Below are positions 1-9,810 of a stretch of DNA of 64,000 nt, piece after piece. This DNA is from Corynebacterium bovis DSM 20582 = CIP 54.80. GTDB lineage: Bacteria; Actinomycetota; Actinomycetes; Mycobacteriales; Mycobacteriaceae. A program made the translations under genes and the position numbers. Numbering within the stretch: the stretch's first letter is position 1; each line of letters starts with the position of its first letter. Below the pieces are notes generated by a model. The model was not told the origin of the DNA and did not search any database. It worked only from the letters and a program-made list of their open reading frames with translations. Location of the stretch: assembly GCF_030408615.1 (NCBI RefSeq), contig NZ_CP047187.1, positions 930,001 to 994,000 on the forward strand, given 5' to 3'.

Positions 1-1
1 G

Positions 2-637
2 CCGTTCGAGCACATGGTCATCGACGTGCCGGAGGAGCACCTCGGTGCGGTGACCCAGCTCATGGCCGCCCGCAAGGGCCGGATGGACAGCATGGACAAC
101 ACGGGCACCGGCTGGATCCGCATGAACTTCACCGTGCCCGCCCGTGGCCTCATCGGGTTCCGCACGGTCTTCATGACCGAGACCCGTGGCACGGGTATCG
201 CCAACCACTACTCGGCGGGCTACGAGCCGTGGGCCGGGGAGATCAAGGACCGGGCGTCGGGTTCGCTCGTCGCCGACCGCACGGGTCAGATCACGGCCTA
301 CGCGCTCCAGCAGCTCTCGGACCGGGGCAGCTTCTTCGTGGAGCCGGGCGCCCAGGCGTACGAGGGCATGGTCGTCGGCGCGAACAACCGGGAGGAGGAC
401 ATGGACGTCAACATCACCAAGGAGAAGAAGCTGACGAACATGCGCTCCGCCACGGCCGACGCGACGGTCACGCTGGCGAAGGCGAAGAAGCTCACCCTCG
501 AGGAGGCGATGGAGTTCTGCGGCGGCGACGAGTGCGTCGAGGTCACTCCCGAGATCGTCCGGGTGCGCAAGGTACTGTTGAACGCCAGCGAGCGCGCGCG
601 TGCCCGCTCCCGGGACAAGGCGCGCAACAAGAACTGA
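2..637 (+). CDS. typA: Ribosome-associated GTPase TypA/BipA, C-terminal part
   Basis: The frame is open from the left edge, so only the last 211 residues are present. The reading starts PFEHMVIDVPEEHLGAV and continues through RKGRMDSMDN and VPARGLIGFRT, which are conserved in the EF-G-like domain V and the C-terminal domain of TypA. The GTPase domain lies outside the window. The family is a translational GTPase that associates with ribosomes and matters in stress or cold. The C-terminus is Arg/Lys-rich. Typical actinobacterial TypA is about 630-640 residues, so about two thirds of the gene is missing. It is followed 30 bases later by lpqW, as in mycobacteria. Confidence 0.93.
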   Translation, partial: PFEHMVIDVPEEHLGAVTQLMAARKGRMDSMDNTGTGWIRMNFTVPARGLIGFRTVFMTETRGTGIANHYSAGYEPWAGEIKDRASGSLVADRTGQITAYALQQLSDRGSFFVEPGAQAYEGMVVGANNREEDMDVNITKEKKLTNMRSATADATVTLAKAKKLTLEEAMEFCGGDECVEVTPEIVRVRKVLLNASERARARSRDKARNKN

Positions 638-667
638 CCCGGTCACCGCAGGAAGGAGTCGCCGCCG

Positions 668-2692
668 GTGCGCACGAGGAGGAACCGACGGCGGCTGTGT
701 GCCGCGGTCGTCGCCGCAGGGGTCGTCGTGTCGGGGTGCCAGGCGCACCCGGGCGACGCCCCGACGGTCGACGACCGGCAGCTGGGGGAGCGGGACGGCG
801 GGGAGAACCCGTCGCCCCACGACGCGGCGACGGCTGAGGCCGCGCGCACGGTGACGGTGGGCGTCGACAGCTTCGCCGGGAACCTCAACCCGCACCTCAT
901 CGGCGGGGTCTCCCCGGTCACCGCGGAGGTCGCCTCCCTCACCCTCCCGAGCGCGTTCATCCCCCGGCAGGCGACGGGTGCCGGCGGCCCGCAGCCCGTC
1001 ACCGCCGCGGGGGAGGAGGCGGGGGACGTCGACCGTGTGCTCAACCGCGACCTCCTCACCTCGGCGACGGTCACCGCCGGCGACGCCGCGGCCCCGACGG
1101 CCGTGCGCTACGAGATCACCCCGCAGGCGCAGTGGTCCGACGGCACGCCCATCACGGGGTCGGACTTCCAGTACCTCCGCGACATGATGGTGTCGAGCCC
1201 GGGGGTGGCGGACCCGTCCGGGTACGAGCGCATCGACAGCGTCGAGGTCAGCGGCGGCGGCCGGACGGTGGACGTCACGTTCCGGGGGCCGTACGCCGGG
1301 TGGCACTCGCTGTTCCGGGACCTGCTGCCGAGCCACATCTACCGGTCCGAGGCGAAGGACTTCCAGACGATGATGGACGGGGCCGTCGCCGCCTCGGGTG
1401 GCCCGTTCCAGGTGCACTCCGTCGACGCCGGTCGGGGAGTCATCGAGCTCACCCGCAACGACCGGTACTGGGGTTCGACGCCCGCCGCGACGGACAAGCT
1501 GGCCCTCACCACGGTCCCCTCCGCGGCGACGGGGGCGCAGATGCTGCGCACCGGCCAGATCCAGATGTACCTCACCCGCCCGGGGCAGACGACCGGGCGG
1601 ACGCTGGCGCAGGTCCCCGGCGTGCGGACCGGTGAGGTCGACCGGCGGGTCATGCTGGGACTGTTCTTCAACCAGGGCTCGCCGCTCGTCGCCGACCGGG
1701 ACCGCCGGGCGGCCCTCGCGTCCGTGCTGGACCCCGCCCTCATCGCGCAGATCACGACGGGCCGGGAGGACGTCACCGTGCCGTCCCGGCCGGAGGTGCC
1801 GTCCGGGGACCCCGCGGCGGTGACCGCGGAGCCGGGGGCGCAGGGTGCCCCGGCCCGCCCGCTGCGCATCGCGGCGGCGACGGACGACACCTCCGCGGTC
1901 ATCGCCGCGCGCACGGTCGTCGACGAGTTCACCACCGCGGGGGTCGACGCGACCGTCGTGACGGTCGACCCGGCGGACCTCTACGGCTCGTACCTCCCCG
2001 AGGGGGAGGTCGACGCGGTCGTCGCCTGGCAGACGACGGACGACACCGCCCGGGACTACGCCGACCACTACACGTGCGGCCGGTCGGCGCGCGCGGTCAC
2101 GACGCCGAGCCGGCCCGTCCCGGGGCTGACCGCGGAGACCCCGACGGCGACCTCGACCACGGCGCCGGCGGCACCGGGCGCGACGTCCGGGACCGCCGCG
2201 ACCACGACCACCGGCCAGGGTGCGGCCCCGTCGTCCGGCACCGCCCGGACCACGACCACGACCACCGGCACGGCCCCGGCCCCGGCGTCCGCCTCGACCA
2301 CGACCACCGGCGCGCGGGACCCCCGCCGTTCGCCGGCGTCCGCGGTGTCCGCCCGCGCGGCGAACCTCACCGGGATGTGCGACCCGGGGATCGACGCCGC
2401 CGTCGACCGGGTGCGGTCCGGGGCGGCCCCGCTGGACTCCGTGCGGGAGGAGCTCGACGCGCGGGTGAGCGCACAGGCCTCCGTCGTCCCCTTCCTGCGG
2501 GACCACCAGGTCCTCGCCGTGAGCCGGCAGCTCGAGGGGGCACCCGGGCCGGTCGACGAGTGGCCGACCGACCCCGTCGCCGGGCCGTTCGTCGCGGCGG
2601 GGCAGTGGCGGCGCGGCCCGGTCCCGGCCCGCCCGACAGACGAGGACGACCAGCCTGAGGAGGCCCTTCGTGACGGCTTCGACCAGCACTGA
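668..2692 (+). CDS. lpqW: Lipoprotein LpqW-like, substrate-binding-protein fold
   Basis: 674 residues with a GTG start. A basic N-terminus and hydrophobic stretch end in the lipobox VVSGC (about residues 20-24), so it should be a lipid-anchored cell-surface protein. The body has the SBP_bac_5 (oligopeptide-binding) fold, with features such as QWSDGTPITGSDFQY. There are no permease or ATPase genes beside it, which argues against a peptide importer. The position between typA and mshB matches mycobacterial lpqW and its corynebacterial homologue, which are known to act in lipomannan/lipoarabinomannan mannosylation. An odd Thr/Ala-rich low-complexity insert occupies about residues 490-558. The 3' end overlaps mshB by 23 bases. 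The function is inferred from synteny and fold. Confidence 0.85.
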   Translation: MRTRRNRRRLCAAVVAAGVVVSGCQAHPGDAPTVDDRQLGERDGGENPSPHDAATAEAARTVTVGVDSFAGNLNPHLIGGVSPVTAEVASLTLPSAFIPRQATGAGGPQPVTAAGEEAGDVDRVLNRDLLTSATVTAGDAAAPTAVRYEITPQAQWSDGTPITGSDFQYLRDMMVSSPGVADPSGYERIDSVEVSGGGRTVDVTFRGPYAGWHSLFRDLLPSHIYRSEAKDFQTMMDGAVAASGGPFQVHSVDAGRGVIELTRNDRYWGSTPAATDKLALTTVPSAATGAQMLRTGQIQMYLTRPGQTTGRTLAQVPGVRTGEVDRRVMLGLFFNQGSPLVADRDRRAALASVLDPALIAQITTGREDVTVPSRPEVPSGDPAAVTAEPGAQGAPARPLRIAAATDDTSAVIAARTVVDEFTTAGVDATVVTVDPADLYGSYLPEGEVDAVVAWQTTDDTARDYADHYTCGRSARAVTTPSRPVPGLTAETPTATSTTAPAAPGATSGTAATTTTGQGAAPSSGTARTTTTTTGTAPAPASASTTTTGARDPRRSPASAVSARAANLTGMCDPGIDAAVDRVRSGAAPLDSVREELDARVSAQASVVPFLRDHQVLAVSRQLEGAPGPVDEWPTDPVAGPFVAAGQWRRGPVPARPTDEDDQPEEALRDGFDQH

Positions 2693-3725
2693 CGGCGGTG
2701 ATCTCGCGGGCCTGCGGGTGCTCGCGGTGCACGCCCACCCGGACGACGAGTCCCTGTGGACCGGCACGGCGCTCGCGCAGTGCGCGCGCCGCGGCGCGGA
2801 GGTGACCGTCGTGACCTGCACCCTCGGCGAGGAGGGCGAGGTCATCGGCGACCGCTACCGGATGCTCGAGTCCGGGGGGACCGGGATGCTCGGCGGCTAC
2901 CGGATCGCCGAGCTCCGGGAGGCCCTGCGGGAGCTCGGGGTGAACCGGGACGACTCCGGGCTGCACCGGCCGTTGTTCCTCGGCGGCGCGGGGCGGTGGC
3001 GGGACTCCGGCATGGCCGGGACGCCGGCCGCGGACCACCCCCGGGCGTTCGTGCGGTCGGGGGAGGGGGCCGTCGCCGCGCTCGGGGAGATCATCGAGGT
3101 CCGACGCCCCCACGTGGTCGTGACGTACGGCCCCGACGGGGGGTACGGCCACCCCGACCACATCCGCGCGCACGAGGTCACGCACGCGGCGGTGGATGCG
3201 GCGGTCGCGCGGCGGGACGCTGCGGGGGAGGACGCTGCGGGGGACGACGGCCCGGACCGGCCGTGGGTGCCCGCGCTCATCCTGTGGGCGGTGACGGACC
3301 GCACGGACCTGGAGGAGGGCCTCGCCCGGCTCGACGGTCCCCCCGCGGGCTGGCGGATGCCCGACCCCGGCGAGCTCGCGAGCGTGCCGTCCACGGACGT
3401 CGACCTGCACATCACGGGCACGGACGCGGACGTCTCCGCGAAGCGCAGGGCCATGGCCGCCCACGCGACGCAGCTGTGGATCGCCGACGGGACCCCGACG
3501 GACGTCATCGGCGAGGTCCGCCGGACGTCGCCACCGGGGGAGACGGCGTTCTGCCTGTCCAACCTCGTCGTCCAGCCGCTGCTCCGGACCGAGGCGTACA
3601 CGGTCGGCGGCCGGGACCCCGGGGATCCGCGCCGCGCTGACGTGCTCGTTGACATGCTACGATTCGGCGCGACGGACGAAAATAGACTATTCTGTCTATC
3701 TGTGGAAGGGAGGCGGCGGACATGA
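2670..3725 (+). CDS. mshB: Mycothiol pathway deacetylase MshB (GlcNAc-Ins deacetylase)
   Basis: 351 residues, GTG start, with a strong ribosome binding site GAGGAGG at 2657-2663 inside the end of lpqW. The N-terminal motif HAHPDDES (residues 21-28) gives the AHPDD zinc and catalytic residues of the LmbE/PIG-L deacetylases. A second zinc-ligand motif, YGHPDH, lies near residue 160. MshB removes acetate from GlcNAc-inositol in mycothiol synthesis, in the cytoplasm. Length is slightly above the usual ~300 because of an Asp/Ala/Gly-rich loop after the second motif. The stop overlaps the next start (ATGA). Confidence 0.93.
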   Translation: MTASTSTDGGDLAGLRVLAVHAHPDDESLWTGTALAQCARRGAEVTVVTCTLGEEGEVIGDRYRMLESGGTGMLGGYRIAELREALRELGVNRDDSGLHRPLFLGGAGRWRDSGMAGTPAADHPRAFVRSGEGAVAALGEIIEVRRPHVVVTYGPDGGYGHPDHIRAHEVTHAAVDAAVARRDAAGEDAAGDDGPDRPWVPALILWAVTDRTDLEEGLARLDGPPAGWRMPDPGELASVPSTDVDLHITGTDADVSAKRRAMAAHATQLWIADGTPTDVIGEVRRTSPPGETAFCLSNLVVQPLLRTEAYTVGGRDPGDPRRADVLVDMLRFGATDENRLFCLSVEGRRRT

Positions 3726-4231
3726 GCGACCGGAACGGACCCGCGCACACCCCGGTGACGCCGGACGGTGCCGCGTCGACCGACCCCGGCGACCGGCCGG
3801 TGGGACCCCCGGATGAACCCCACTGGGGCGACCCCGACCGCAGCCAGGTCCGCCGCGACACCAGCCGTGGCGAACGGATCGCCGGCATCGGCTGGTTGAC
3901 CGTCGGCGCGCTGGCCTCCCTCGCCATCGAGGTCGCGTACCTCGGGACGCGGGTCACCGTGGGTGACACCCCGGTGCCGCTGCCGTGGACGATCCTGCTC
4001 GCGGCGGTGGCGAACTACGTCCTCGTGACGACGGCCCTGCTGTGGACGCCGCGCAAGGCGGCGGCCGGTGTGCCGCTGACCGTGTGGCTGATCGGGTTCC
4101 TCGCGCTGGTCTTCTGGCCGGCGTTGCCGGGGACGGGCGGCGACACGCTCCTCGGAGGGAGCGTGTGGACCCTCGTTCTCATGGTCGCGGGCCTGCTCGG
4201 CGGCGGTTTTCCATTGATGCGGATCAAGTGA
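3722..4231 (+). CDS. Small membrane protein, conserved next to mshB
   Basis: 169 residues. The first ~55 are hydrophilic and Pro/Asp-rich. Then come about four membrane spans (around residues 55-75, 88-106, 113-130 and 142-160). No catalytic motif is seen. The start overlaps the mshB stop (ATGA) and has GGAGG just upstream, so it is translationally coupled to mshB. A small membrane protein of this type also sits between mshB and the ferredoxin gene in mycobacteria. Function unknown. Confidence 0.8.
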   Translation: MSDRNGPAHTPVTPDGAASTDPGDRPVGPPDEPHWGDPDRSQVRRDTSRGERIAGIGWLTVGALASLAIEVAYLGTRVTVGDTPVPLPWTILLAAVANYVLVTTALLWTPRKAAAGVPLTVWLIGFLALVFWPALPGTGGDTLLGGSVWTLVLMVAGLLGGGFPLMRIK

Positions 4232-4277
4232 CAAGATACAGATTCGACGACTGCACTACTTCAGAAGGTGATTGGGT

Positions 4278-4601
4278 ATGACATACGTGATCGCACAGCC
4301 GTGCGTTGACGTGATGGATCGGGCGTGCGTGGAGGAATGCCCGGTCGACTGCATCTACGAGGGGAAGCGATCCCTCTACATCCACCCGGACGAGTGCGTG
4401 GACTGCGGTGCCTGCGAGCCGGTCTGCCCCGTCGAGGCGATCTTCTACGAGGACGACCTGCCCGACGAGTGGGAGGACTACATCGACTTCAACGAGGCGT
4501 TCTTCGACGACCTCGGATCCCCCGGCGGCGCGGCGAAGACCGGCCCGCAGGACTTCGACGTCGACGGCATCTCCTCGCTGCCTCCCCAGAACCAGGACTA
4601 G
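4278..4601 (+). CDS. fdxA: 7Fe ferredoxin (3Fe-4S/4Fe-4S)
   Basis: 107 residues from ATG 4278, chosen because AGAAGG at 4263-4268 is well spaced; an in-frame TTG at 4272 is less likely. Cys9, Cys17, Cys21 with Pro22, Cys40, Cys43, Cys46 and Cys50 give the 3Fe-4S plus 4Fe-4S pattern of actinobacterial 7Fe ferredoxins. Cys25 is the extra Cys of this family. The acidic C-terminal half is typical. It is a cytoplasmic electron carrier; its partners are not shown by the context. It is followed by dapC, an arrangement conserved in related genomes. Confidence 0.93.
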   Translation: MTYVIAQPCVDVMDRACVEECPVDCIYEGKRSLYIHPDECVDCGACEPVCPVEAIFYEDDLPDEWEDYIDFNEAFFDDLGSPGGAAKTGPQDFDVDGISSLPPQNQD

Positions 4602-4719
4602 AGACCCAGGCCGGGGTCGGGACCGTGCGCGGACCGGGTGACTCCCGGGGACGACGCCGTCCCACCCCGTCCCACCGGCGTGACAGCCCCCGGTGACCCA
4701 CGATCGAAACGAGAGGCCC

Positions 4720-5892
4720 ATGCCGAACACGTCCCGCCCCGCCCGGCGTCCCGCAGGCTCCCTGCTCCCGGACTTCCCCTGGGACGCGCTCGAGCCGGCC
4801 CGGCGCACCGCCCGGTCCCACCCCGGCGGGATGATCGACCTGTCCGTGGGCACGCCGGTCGACCCGGTCGCGCCGGCGATCCAGCTCGCGCTCGCGGAGG
4901 CCGGGTCGGCGCCCGGGTACCCGCAGACGAAGGGCACGCCGGAGCTGCGCGCGGCGATCGTCGGGGCGATGGAACGCCGCTTCGGGGTGACGGGCCTGGA
5001 CCCGGAGACGGGCGTGCTGCCCGTCATCGGGACGAAGGAGGCCATCGCGTGGCTGCCGACCCTGCTCGGGACCGGTGAGGGGCACGACGTCGTGATCCCG
5101 GAGCTGGCGTACCCCACCTACGAGGTGGCGGCCCGGCTGGCGGGGGCGGGGGTCGTCCGGTCCGACGCGCCGTGGGACCTCGACCGGGTCCCGTCGCTGG
5201 TGTTCATCAACTCCCCGGCGAACCCGCACGGCGCGGTGCTGGGGGTCGGGGAGCTGCGCCGGATCGTCGGGTGGGCGCGGGAGCACGACGTCATCGTCGT
5301 CTCCGACGAGTGCTACCTCGGCCTCGGCTGGGAGGAGGCCGTCGACGGGTCGACGGCGACCACCGCGCCCGTCTCGGTCCTCGACCCGCGGGTGTGCGAC
5401 GGTGACCACCGGCAGCTCCTCGCGGTCCACTCCCTGTCGAAGACGTCGAACCTGGCGTCGTACCGGGCGGGGTTCCTCGCCGGGGACACCGGGCTCATCG
5501 CCGAGCTGCTCTCCGTGCGGCGGCACGCCGGTCTCATGGTCCCGGGGCCGATCCAGGCGGCGATGACGACCGCGTTGTCGACGGACGACCAGGAGATCCT
5601 GCAGAAGGAGCTGTACCGGTCGCGGCGGCGGGTGCTCGCCGACGCCCTCCACGCGGCGGGGTTCACCGTCGACCGGTCGGAGGCCGGTCTCTACCTGTGG
5701 GTGACGGAGGGGGCGCCGTGCCGGGAGACCGTGGACCGCTTCGCCGCGTGGGGGATCCTCGTCGCCCCGGGGGAGTTCTACGGGCCGGCGGGGGCCCGGC
5801 ACGTGCGGATCGGTCTCACGGGGACGAACGAGGCCGTGCACCTCGCCGCCGAGCGGCTCGCGGCCGTGGCCCGCGCGGCCGACGGGAACTGA
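4720..5892 (+). CDS. dapC: N-succinyldiaminopimelate aminotransferase DapC
   Basis: 390 residues from ATG 4720, preceded by ACGAGAGG; the in-frame GTG at 4693 has no good ribosome site. It is a fold-type I PLP aminotransferase. The Schiff-base Lys lies in HSLSKTSNLASYRAGF, and SDECYLGLGWEE and the C-terminal GxYLWV segment fit the actinobacterial DapC subgroup. It converts succinyl-amino-ketopimelate to succinyl-diaminopimelate in the lysine and peptidoglycan pathway. It is convergent with dapD, the enzyme of the preceding step, 72 bases away. Confidence 0.9.
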   Translation: MPNTSRPARRPAGSLLPDFPWDALEPARRTARSHPGGMIDLSVGTPVDPVAPAIQLALAEAGSAPGYPQTKGTPELRAAIVGAMERRFGVTGLDPETGVLPVIGTKEAIAWLPTLLGTGEGHDVVIPELAYPTYEVAARLAGAGVVRSDAPWDLDRVPSLVFINSPANPHGAVLGVGELRRIVGWAREHDVIVVSDECYLGLGWEEAVDGSTATTAPVSVLDPRVCDGDHRQLLAVHSLSKTSNLASYRAGFLAGDTGLIAELLSVRRHAGLMVPGPIQAAMTTALSTDDQEILQKELYRSRRRVLADALHAAGFTVDRSEAGLYLWVTEGAPCRETVDRFAAWGILVAPGEFYGPAGARHVRIGLTGTNEAVHLAAERLAAVARAADGN

Positions 5893-5964
5893 CCCGGGCC
5901 GACGCGGCCTGAGCCGGAGGCACCGGGGGAGCCGGAGGGATCCGGGCCGCCCGGCCGGCCGGGC

Positions 5965-6966
5965 TCAGTTCGCGTGGAGGGCGTCGTTGAGCTCGACGGA
6001 CCCGGTCTCCCGGGCGACGGCCTCGACGGCACCGGTCACGGAGTGGCGGCGGTAGAGGATGTTCGACGCCCCGGAGAGGTCGGAGGCCTTGACCGCGGCC
6101 CCGTCCTCGACCCCGGCGGCCGCGGCGACCGCGCCCCGGACCGTGACCTTCGTGCCGAAGGTGACGTAGAGCCCCGCCTCGACGACGCAGTCGTCGCCGA
6201 GGGAGATGCCGATGCCCGCGTTCGCGCCGAGGAGGCACCGCTCGCCGACGGAGATGACGGCCTTGCCGCCGCCGGACAGCGTGCCCATGATCGACGCGCC
6301 GCCCCCGACGTCGGAGCCGTCACCGACGACGACGCCGCCGGAGATCCGCCCCTCGACCATCGACGCACCGAGGGTGCCGGCGTTGAAGTTCACGAAGCCC
6401 TCGTGCATGACGGTCGTGCCCTCGGCGAGGTGCGCGCCGAGCCGCACCCGGTCCGCGTCGCCGATGCGCACCCCCGTCGGGAGCACGTAGTCGACCATGC
6501 GCGGGAACTTGTCGACGCTGTACACCGTCACCGGCCCCCGGGCCCGCAGCCGGGCGCGCGTCGCGGCGAAACCCTCCACGGCGCACGGCCCGTGGTTCGT
6601 CCACACGACGTTCGTCAGCAGGCCGAACTGCCCGTCGAGCGAGCAGCCGTGGGGCCGGATGAGGCGGGAGGAGATGAGGTGCAGCCGGAGGTAGACGTCG
6701 TGCGCGTCGACCGGTGCGGCGTCGAGGTCGGCGATGACGGTGCGCACCGCGACGCACGTCACGCCGCGGGCCTCGTCCTCCCCGAGCAGTGCGGTGAGGG
6801 ACGGGTCGAGGTCCGCGGCGGGGTCGGTCTCCGCGGCGGAGGACCCGAGTCGCGTGGTCCCGGTGTCGCCCGGGGCCTCGGCGAGGGTGGGGGACGGGTA
6901 CCACGTGTCCAGCACGGTCCCGTCGGTGGTGATCGTCGCGATTCCGGTTCCGGTAGCTCCAGTCAT
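5965..6966 (-). CDS. dapD: Tetrahydrodipicolinate N-succinyltransferase DapD
   Basis: 333 residues. The C-terminal half is a left-handed beta-helix of hexapeptide repeats, seen as repeated GxSxxG/I-type turns (for example [19 protein letters not shown]). This is the actinobacterial DapD class, which is longer than the ~275-residue E. coli type. It uses succinyl-CoA to acylate tetrahydrodipicolinate. The start is supported by a -10 hexamer 8 bases upstream and no Shine-Dalgarno sequence, so a leaderless transcript is likely. Confidence 0.93.
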   Translation of the reverse strand: MTGATGTGIATITTDGTVLDTWYPSPTLAEAPGDTGTTRLGSSAAETDPAADLDPSLTALLGEDEARGVTCVAVRTVIADLDAAPVDAHDVYLRLHLISSRLIRPHGCSLDGQFGLLTNVVWTNHGPCAVEGFAATRARLRARGPVTVYSVDKFPRMVDYVLPTGVRIGDADRVRLGAHLAEGTTVMHEGFVNFNAGTLGASMVEGRISGGVVVGDGSDVGGGASIMGTLSGGGKAVISVGERCLLGANAGIGISLGDDCVVEAGLYVTFGTKVTVRGAVAAAAGVEDGAAVKASDLSGASNILYRRHSVTGAVEAVARETGSVELNDALHAN

Positions 6967-6974
6967 GGTGACAG

Positions 6975-6980
6975 AGTCTA
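6975..6980 (-). promoter_or_regulatory. -10 element of dapD, leaderless type
   Basis: Reading the minus strand, TAGACT is followed by 8 bases and then the dapD ATG. Transcription would begin at or next to the A of the start codon. No clear -35 is visible. Confidence 0.6.
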
Positions 6981-6994
6981 CCCAGGTCCCGTCG

Positions 6995-8467
6995 TCACTC
7001 GCCCCGGGTGGCGGCCGTCCGGTCGCGACGACGGCCGATGAGGTGCCCCACCGCCGCGAGGACGGCGAACACCACGACGACGGTGACGACCTGGTCCCGG
7101 GCGGTGGCGTCGAACAGCATGAGGACGGCGAGGGCGACGAGCGCGGCGACCGTGACCCACGGCAGCACCGGGTAACCCCACATCCGCACCGTGAGGCTGC
7201 CCTCGGCCTCGAGCCGCGGCCGGAGCCGGATCTCGCTGAGGGCGATCATGAGCCAGATGGCCAGCAGCGACCCGCCGACGGCGTTGAAGAGGATGACGAT
7301 GAGGTTCTCCGGCCCCCAGACCTGCAGCGCGACCGAGAGGAAGGCGAAGACGAGGGAGCAGACGACCGCGATGTACGGCACGCCCGCCCGGGACACCCGG
7401 CGGAATGCGCGGGGGGCGTCCCCGGACCCGGCGAAGGAGAAGACCAGCCGGGAGGTCGCGTAGATCTGGGCGTTGCACGCCGACAGGAGGGCGACGACGA
7501 TGACCACCTCCATGATCGTCGTCACCCCGGGGATGCCCGCCATGGCGAGGACCCGCGTGAACGGCGAGTCCCCGGCGCCCTGCGCCTCCCCGAGGGAGGA
7601 CAGGGGCAGCAAGGCGGTGATGATGAACACCGCGCCGAGGTAGAACACGAGGATGCGCCAGATCACCGCGGAGACGGCGCGGGCGATCGACGAGCCCGGG
7701 TCCTCGGACTCCGCGGCGGCGATGGTGATGATCTCGATGCCGCCGAACGCGAACGCCACCGCGAGCAGACCGGCGGCGACACCGGACATCCCGCTCGGGG
7801 CGAACGGGGAGAAGTTCGACAGGCCCACCGCGCTGTGGCCCGGCAGCCAGCCGAGGATGAGCAGGACGCCGATGACGAGGAAGACGACGATGACCGCGAC
7901 CTTGATGAACGCGAACCAGTACTCGAACTCGCCGAAGCCGCGGACCGCCGCGAGGTTGACCACGGAGAAGAACACGACGCACACGAGGCCCGGGATCCAC
8001 CCCGGGACGTCGAACCACCGGCCCATGAACGCGCCCGCACCCGTGATCTCCGCCCCCATGACCATGACGAGCATGAACCAGTACAACCAGCCGAGGGCGA
8101 ACCCGGCCCAGTGCCCGAACGCCTGGCGCCCGTAGGCGGCGAACGTCCCGGAGTCCGGGCGGGCCGCGGCCAGCTCACCGAGCATCTGCATGACGAAGAC
8201 GACGATGACGCCGGCGACGATGTAGGACACGAGGACGGCGGGACCCGCCGCCCGGATGCCGACCCCGGTGCCGAGGAACAGTCCGGCGCCGATGGCGGAC
8301 CCGAGGCCCATCATCGTGAGGTGGCGGCTCTTCAGGCCTTTTCCGAGGGCGCCGTCGGCACCGGCGGTCGGGCCCGGGGTGCCCCCGGGGGATGTGGTCG
8401 GGTGGGCGGTGCCGGCCGGGCCCGGTGGCTGCAGGCGGGGCGCGGAATCATCGGTGGGCGAACTCAT
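6995..8467 (-). CDS. Amino acid permease, APC superfamily
   Basis: 490 residues from ATG 8467; an upstream in-frame start at 8524 would add a Gly/Pro-rich segment and is less likely. There are about 12 membrane spans. The conserved N-terminal motif is [18 protein letters not shown], and [16 protein letters not shown] lies mid-protein, as in the AroP/GabP/LysP group of H+-coupled amino acid importers. Substrate cannot be assigned from sequence alone. In C. glutamicum an aroP gene occupies this position between dapD and dapE, which makes aromatic amino acids one candidate. It is divergent from dapE. Confidence 0.85.
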   Translation of the reverse strand: MSSPTDDSAPRLQPPGPAGTAHPTTSPGGTPGPTAGADGALGKGLKSRHLTMMGLGSAIGAGLFLGTGVGIRAAGPAVLVSYIVAGVIVVFVMQMLGELAAARPDSGTFAAYGRQAFGHWAGFALGWLYWFMLVMVMGAEITGAGAFMGRWFDVPGWIPGLVCVVFFSVVNLAAVRGFGEFEYWFAFIKVAVIVVFLVIGVLLILGWLPGHSAVGLSNFSPFAPSGMSGVAAGLLAVAFAFGGIEIITIAAAESEDPGSSIARAVSAVIWRILVFYLGAVFIITALLPLSSLGEAQGAGDSPFTRVLAMAGIPGVTTIMEVVIVVALLSACNAQIYATSRLVFSFAGSGDAPRAFRRVSRAGVPYIAVVCSLVFAFLSVALQVWGPENLIVILFNAVGGSLLAIWLMIALSEIRLRPRLEAEGSLTVRMWGYPVLPWVTVAALVALAVLMLFDATARDQVVTVVVVFAVLAAVGHLIGRRRDRTAATRGE

Positions 8468-8548
8468 GGTTGGATTCAAGCACAGGTGCGGCCCCGGACG
8501 GGACCCGTTCACCACTCCACCCACCCCGCAGCGAGGGGGACCCGACGT

Positions 8549-8554
8549 TAGGAT
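8549..8554 (+). promoter_or_regulatory. -10 element of dapE, leaderless type
   Basis: TAGGAT, then 8 bases, then ATG 8563. There is no Shine-Dalgarno sequence in the gap, so the first transcribed base should be at or just before the start codon. Confidence 0.6.
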
Positions 8555-8562
8555 GGGCCGGG

Positions 8563-9810
8563 ATGGACAACGCCAGCCGACCCCCGACCCAGCCGCCCGC
8601 CCCGACCACGACCGGGGCCAGCCCCGGGACCCGCCCCGGGACCCCCACGGCGGCCCCCGCCCTCGACCTCACCGCCTCCCCGGTCGCGCTCACGCGGGCG
8701 CTCGTCGACATCCCCAGCGAGTCCCACCACGAGGCGGCGATCGCCGACGCCGTCGAGACCGCGCTCCGCGGCGTCGCCGACCGGCAGGCCGCCGACCACC
8801 CGGACCTGCCCGCCGTGACCGTCGACCGGCACGGCAACACGGTCGTGGCCCGCACCCACCGCGGTCTCGGCCGGCGGGTGATCCTCGCCGGGCACATCGA
8901 CACCGTGCCGGCGGCGGACAACCTGCCGTCCCGGTCGGCCCCCGGCGCGGACGGCACCGAGGCCGTCCACGGTCTCGGGTCAGTGGACATGAAGTCCGGA
9001 GACGCCGTGTTCCTCCACGCCTTCGCCACGCTCGCCGCGTCGCCCGACCTCACCGCCGACCTCACCCTCATCCAGTACGAGGGGGAGGAGGTCGCCACCC
9101 GGTTCAACGGCCTCCAGCACCTCGCGGACGACCGCCCCGACCTGCTGGAGGGGGACGTCGCGATCCTCGGCGAGCCCTCCGGCGCCGTCATCGAGGCCGG
9201 CTGCCAGGGCACCGTCCGGGTGAAGGTCACCGCCCACGGCCGGCGGGCCCACTCGGCCCGGGCCTGGCTCGGGGAGAACGCGGTCCACGCCCTGGGCCCG
9301 GTCATCTCGCGGGTCGCCGCGGACGAGCCCCGGCAGGTCGACATCGACGGCTGCGGGTACCGGGAGGGGCTCAACGTCGTCGTCGCCCACGCCGGGGTGG
9401 CGACGAACACGATCCCCGACGAGGCGTGGATGTTCGTCAACTTCCGCTTCGCCCCGGACCGGTCCGTCGAGCAGGCCCTCGACCACGTGTGGGAGGTGCT
9501 CGGGGTGGGCACGCCGGAGGCCCCCGCCGACGGCTTCTCCCTCGAGGTCGACGACGCCGCGCCGGGCGCACTGCCCGGGCTCGACCGCCCGGCGGCCCGG
9601 GCGCTCGTCGAGGCCACGGGCGGGCGGGTCCGGGCGAAGTTCGGCTGGACGGACGTGGCCCGGTTCGCCGGGCTGGGGATGCCGGCCGTGAACTTCGGGC
9701 CCGGCGACCCCGGGCTGTGTCACACCCCGGAGGAGCACTGCCCCGTCCACATGATCGAGACCGTCAGCGACCAGATCCTGCGCTACCTCACCACACCGGA
9801 GGCCTCATGA
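8563..9810 (+). CDS. dapE: Succinyl-diaminopimelate desuccinylase DapE
   Basis: 415 residues from ATG 8563, fixed by the adjacent -10 element; an ORF extension upstream has no signal. The metal-binding motifs are GHIDTVPAADN, GLGSVDMKSGD and YEGEEVA, with a C-terminal LCHTPEEHCPV. This is the M20 di-zinc hydrolase fold of actinobacterial DapE. It releases succinate to give LL-diaminopimelate. The first ~35 residues are Pro/Thr-rich and unlike the family. The stop overlaps the next start (ATGA). Confidence 0.92.
   Translation: MDNASRPPTQPPAPTTTGASPGTRPGTPTAAPALDLTASPVALTRALVDIPSESHHEAAIADAVETALRGVADRQAADHPDLPAVTVDRHGNTVVARTHRGLGRRVILAGHIDTVPAADNLPSRSAPGADGTEAVHGLGSVDMKSGDAVFLHAFATLAASPDLTADLTLIQYEGEEVATRFNGLQHLADDRPDLLEGDVAILGEPSGAVIEAGCQGTVRVKVTAHGRRAHSARAWLGENAVHALGPVISRVAADEPRQVDIDGCGYREGLNVVVAHAGVATNTIPDEAWMFVNFRFAPDRSVEQALDHVWEVLGVGTPEAPADGFSLEVDDAAPGALPGLDRPAARALVEATGGRVRAKFGWTDVARFAGLGMPAVNFGPGDPGLCHTPEEHCPVHMIETVSDQILRYLTTPEAS

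Noticed and set aside
6734..8551. A 605-codon plus-strand frame opposite dapD and the permease
   Set aside because: Asp/Glu/His/Arg-rich text with no motif, while the minus strand holds two clear genes.
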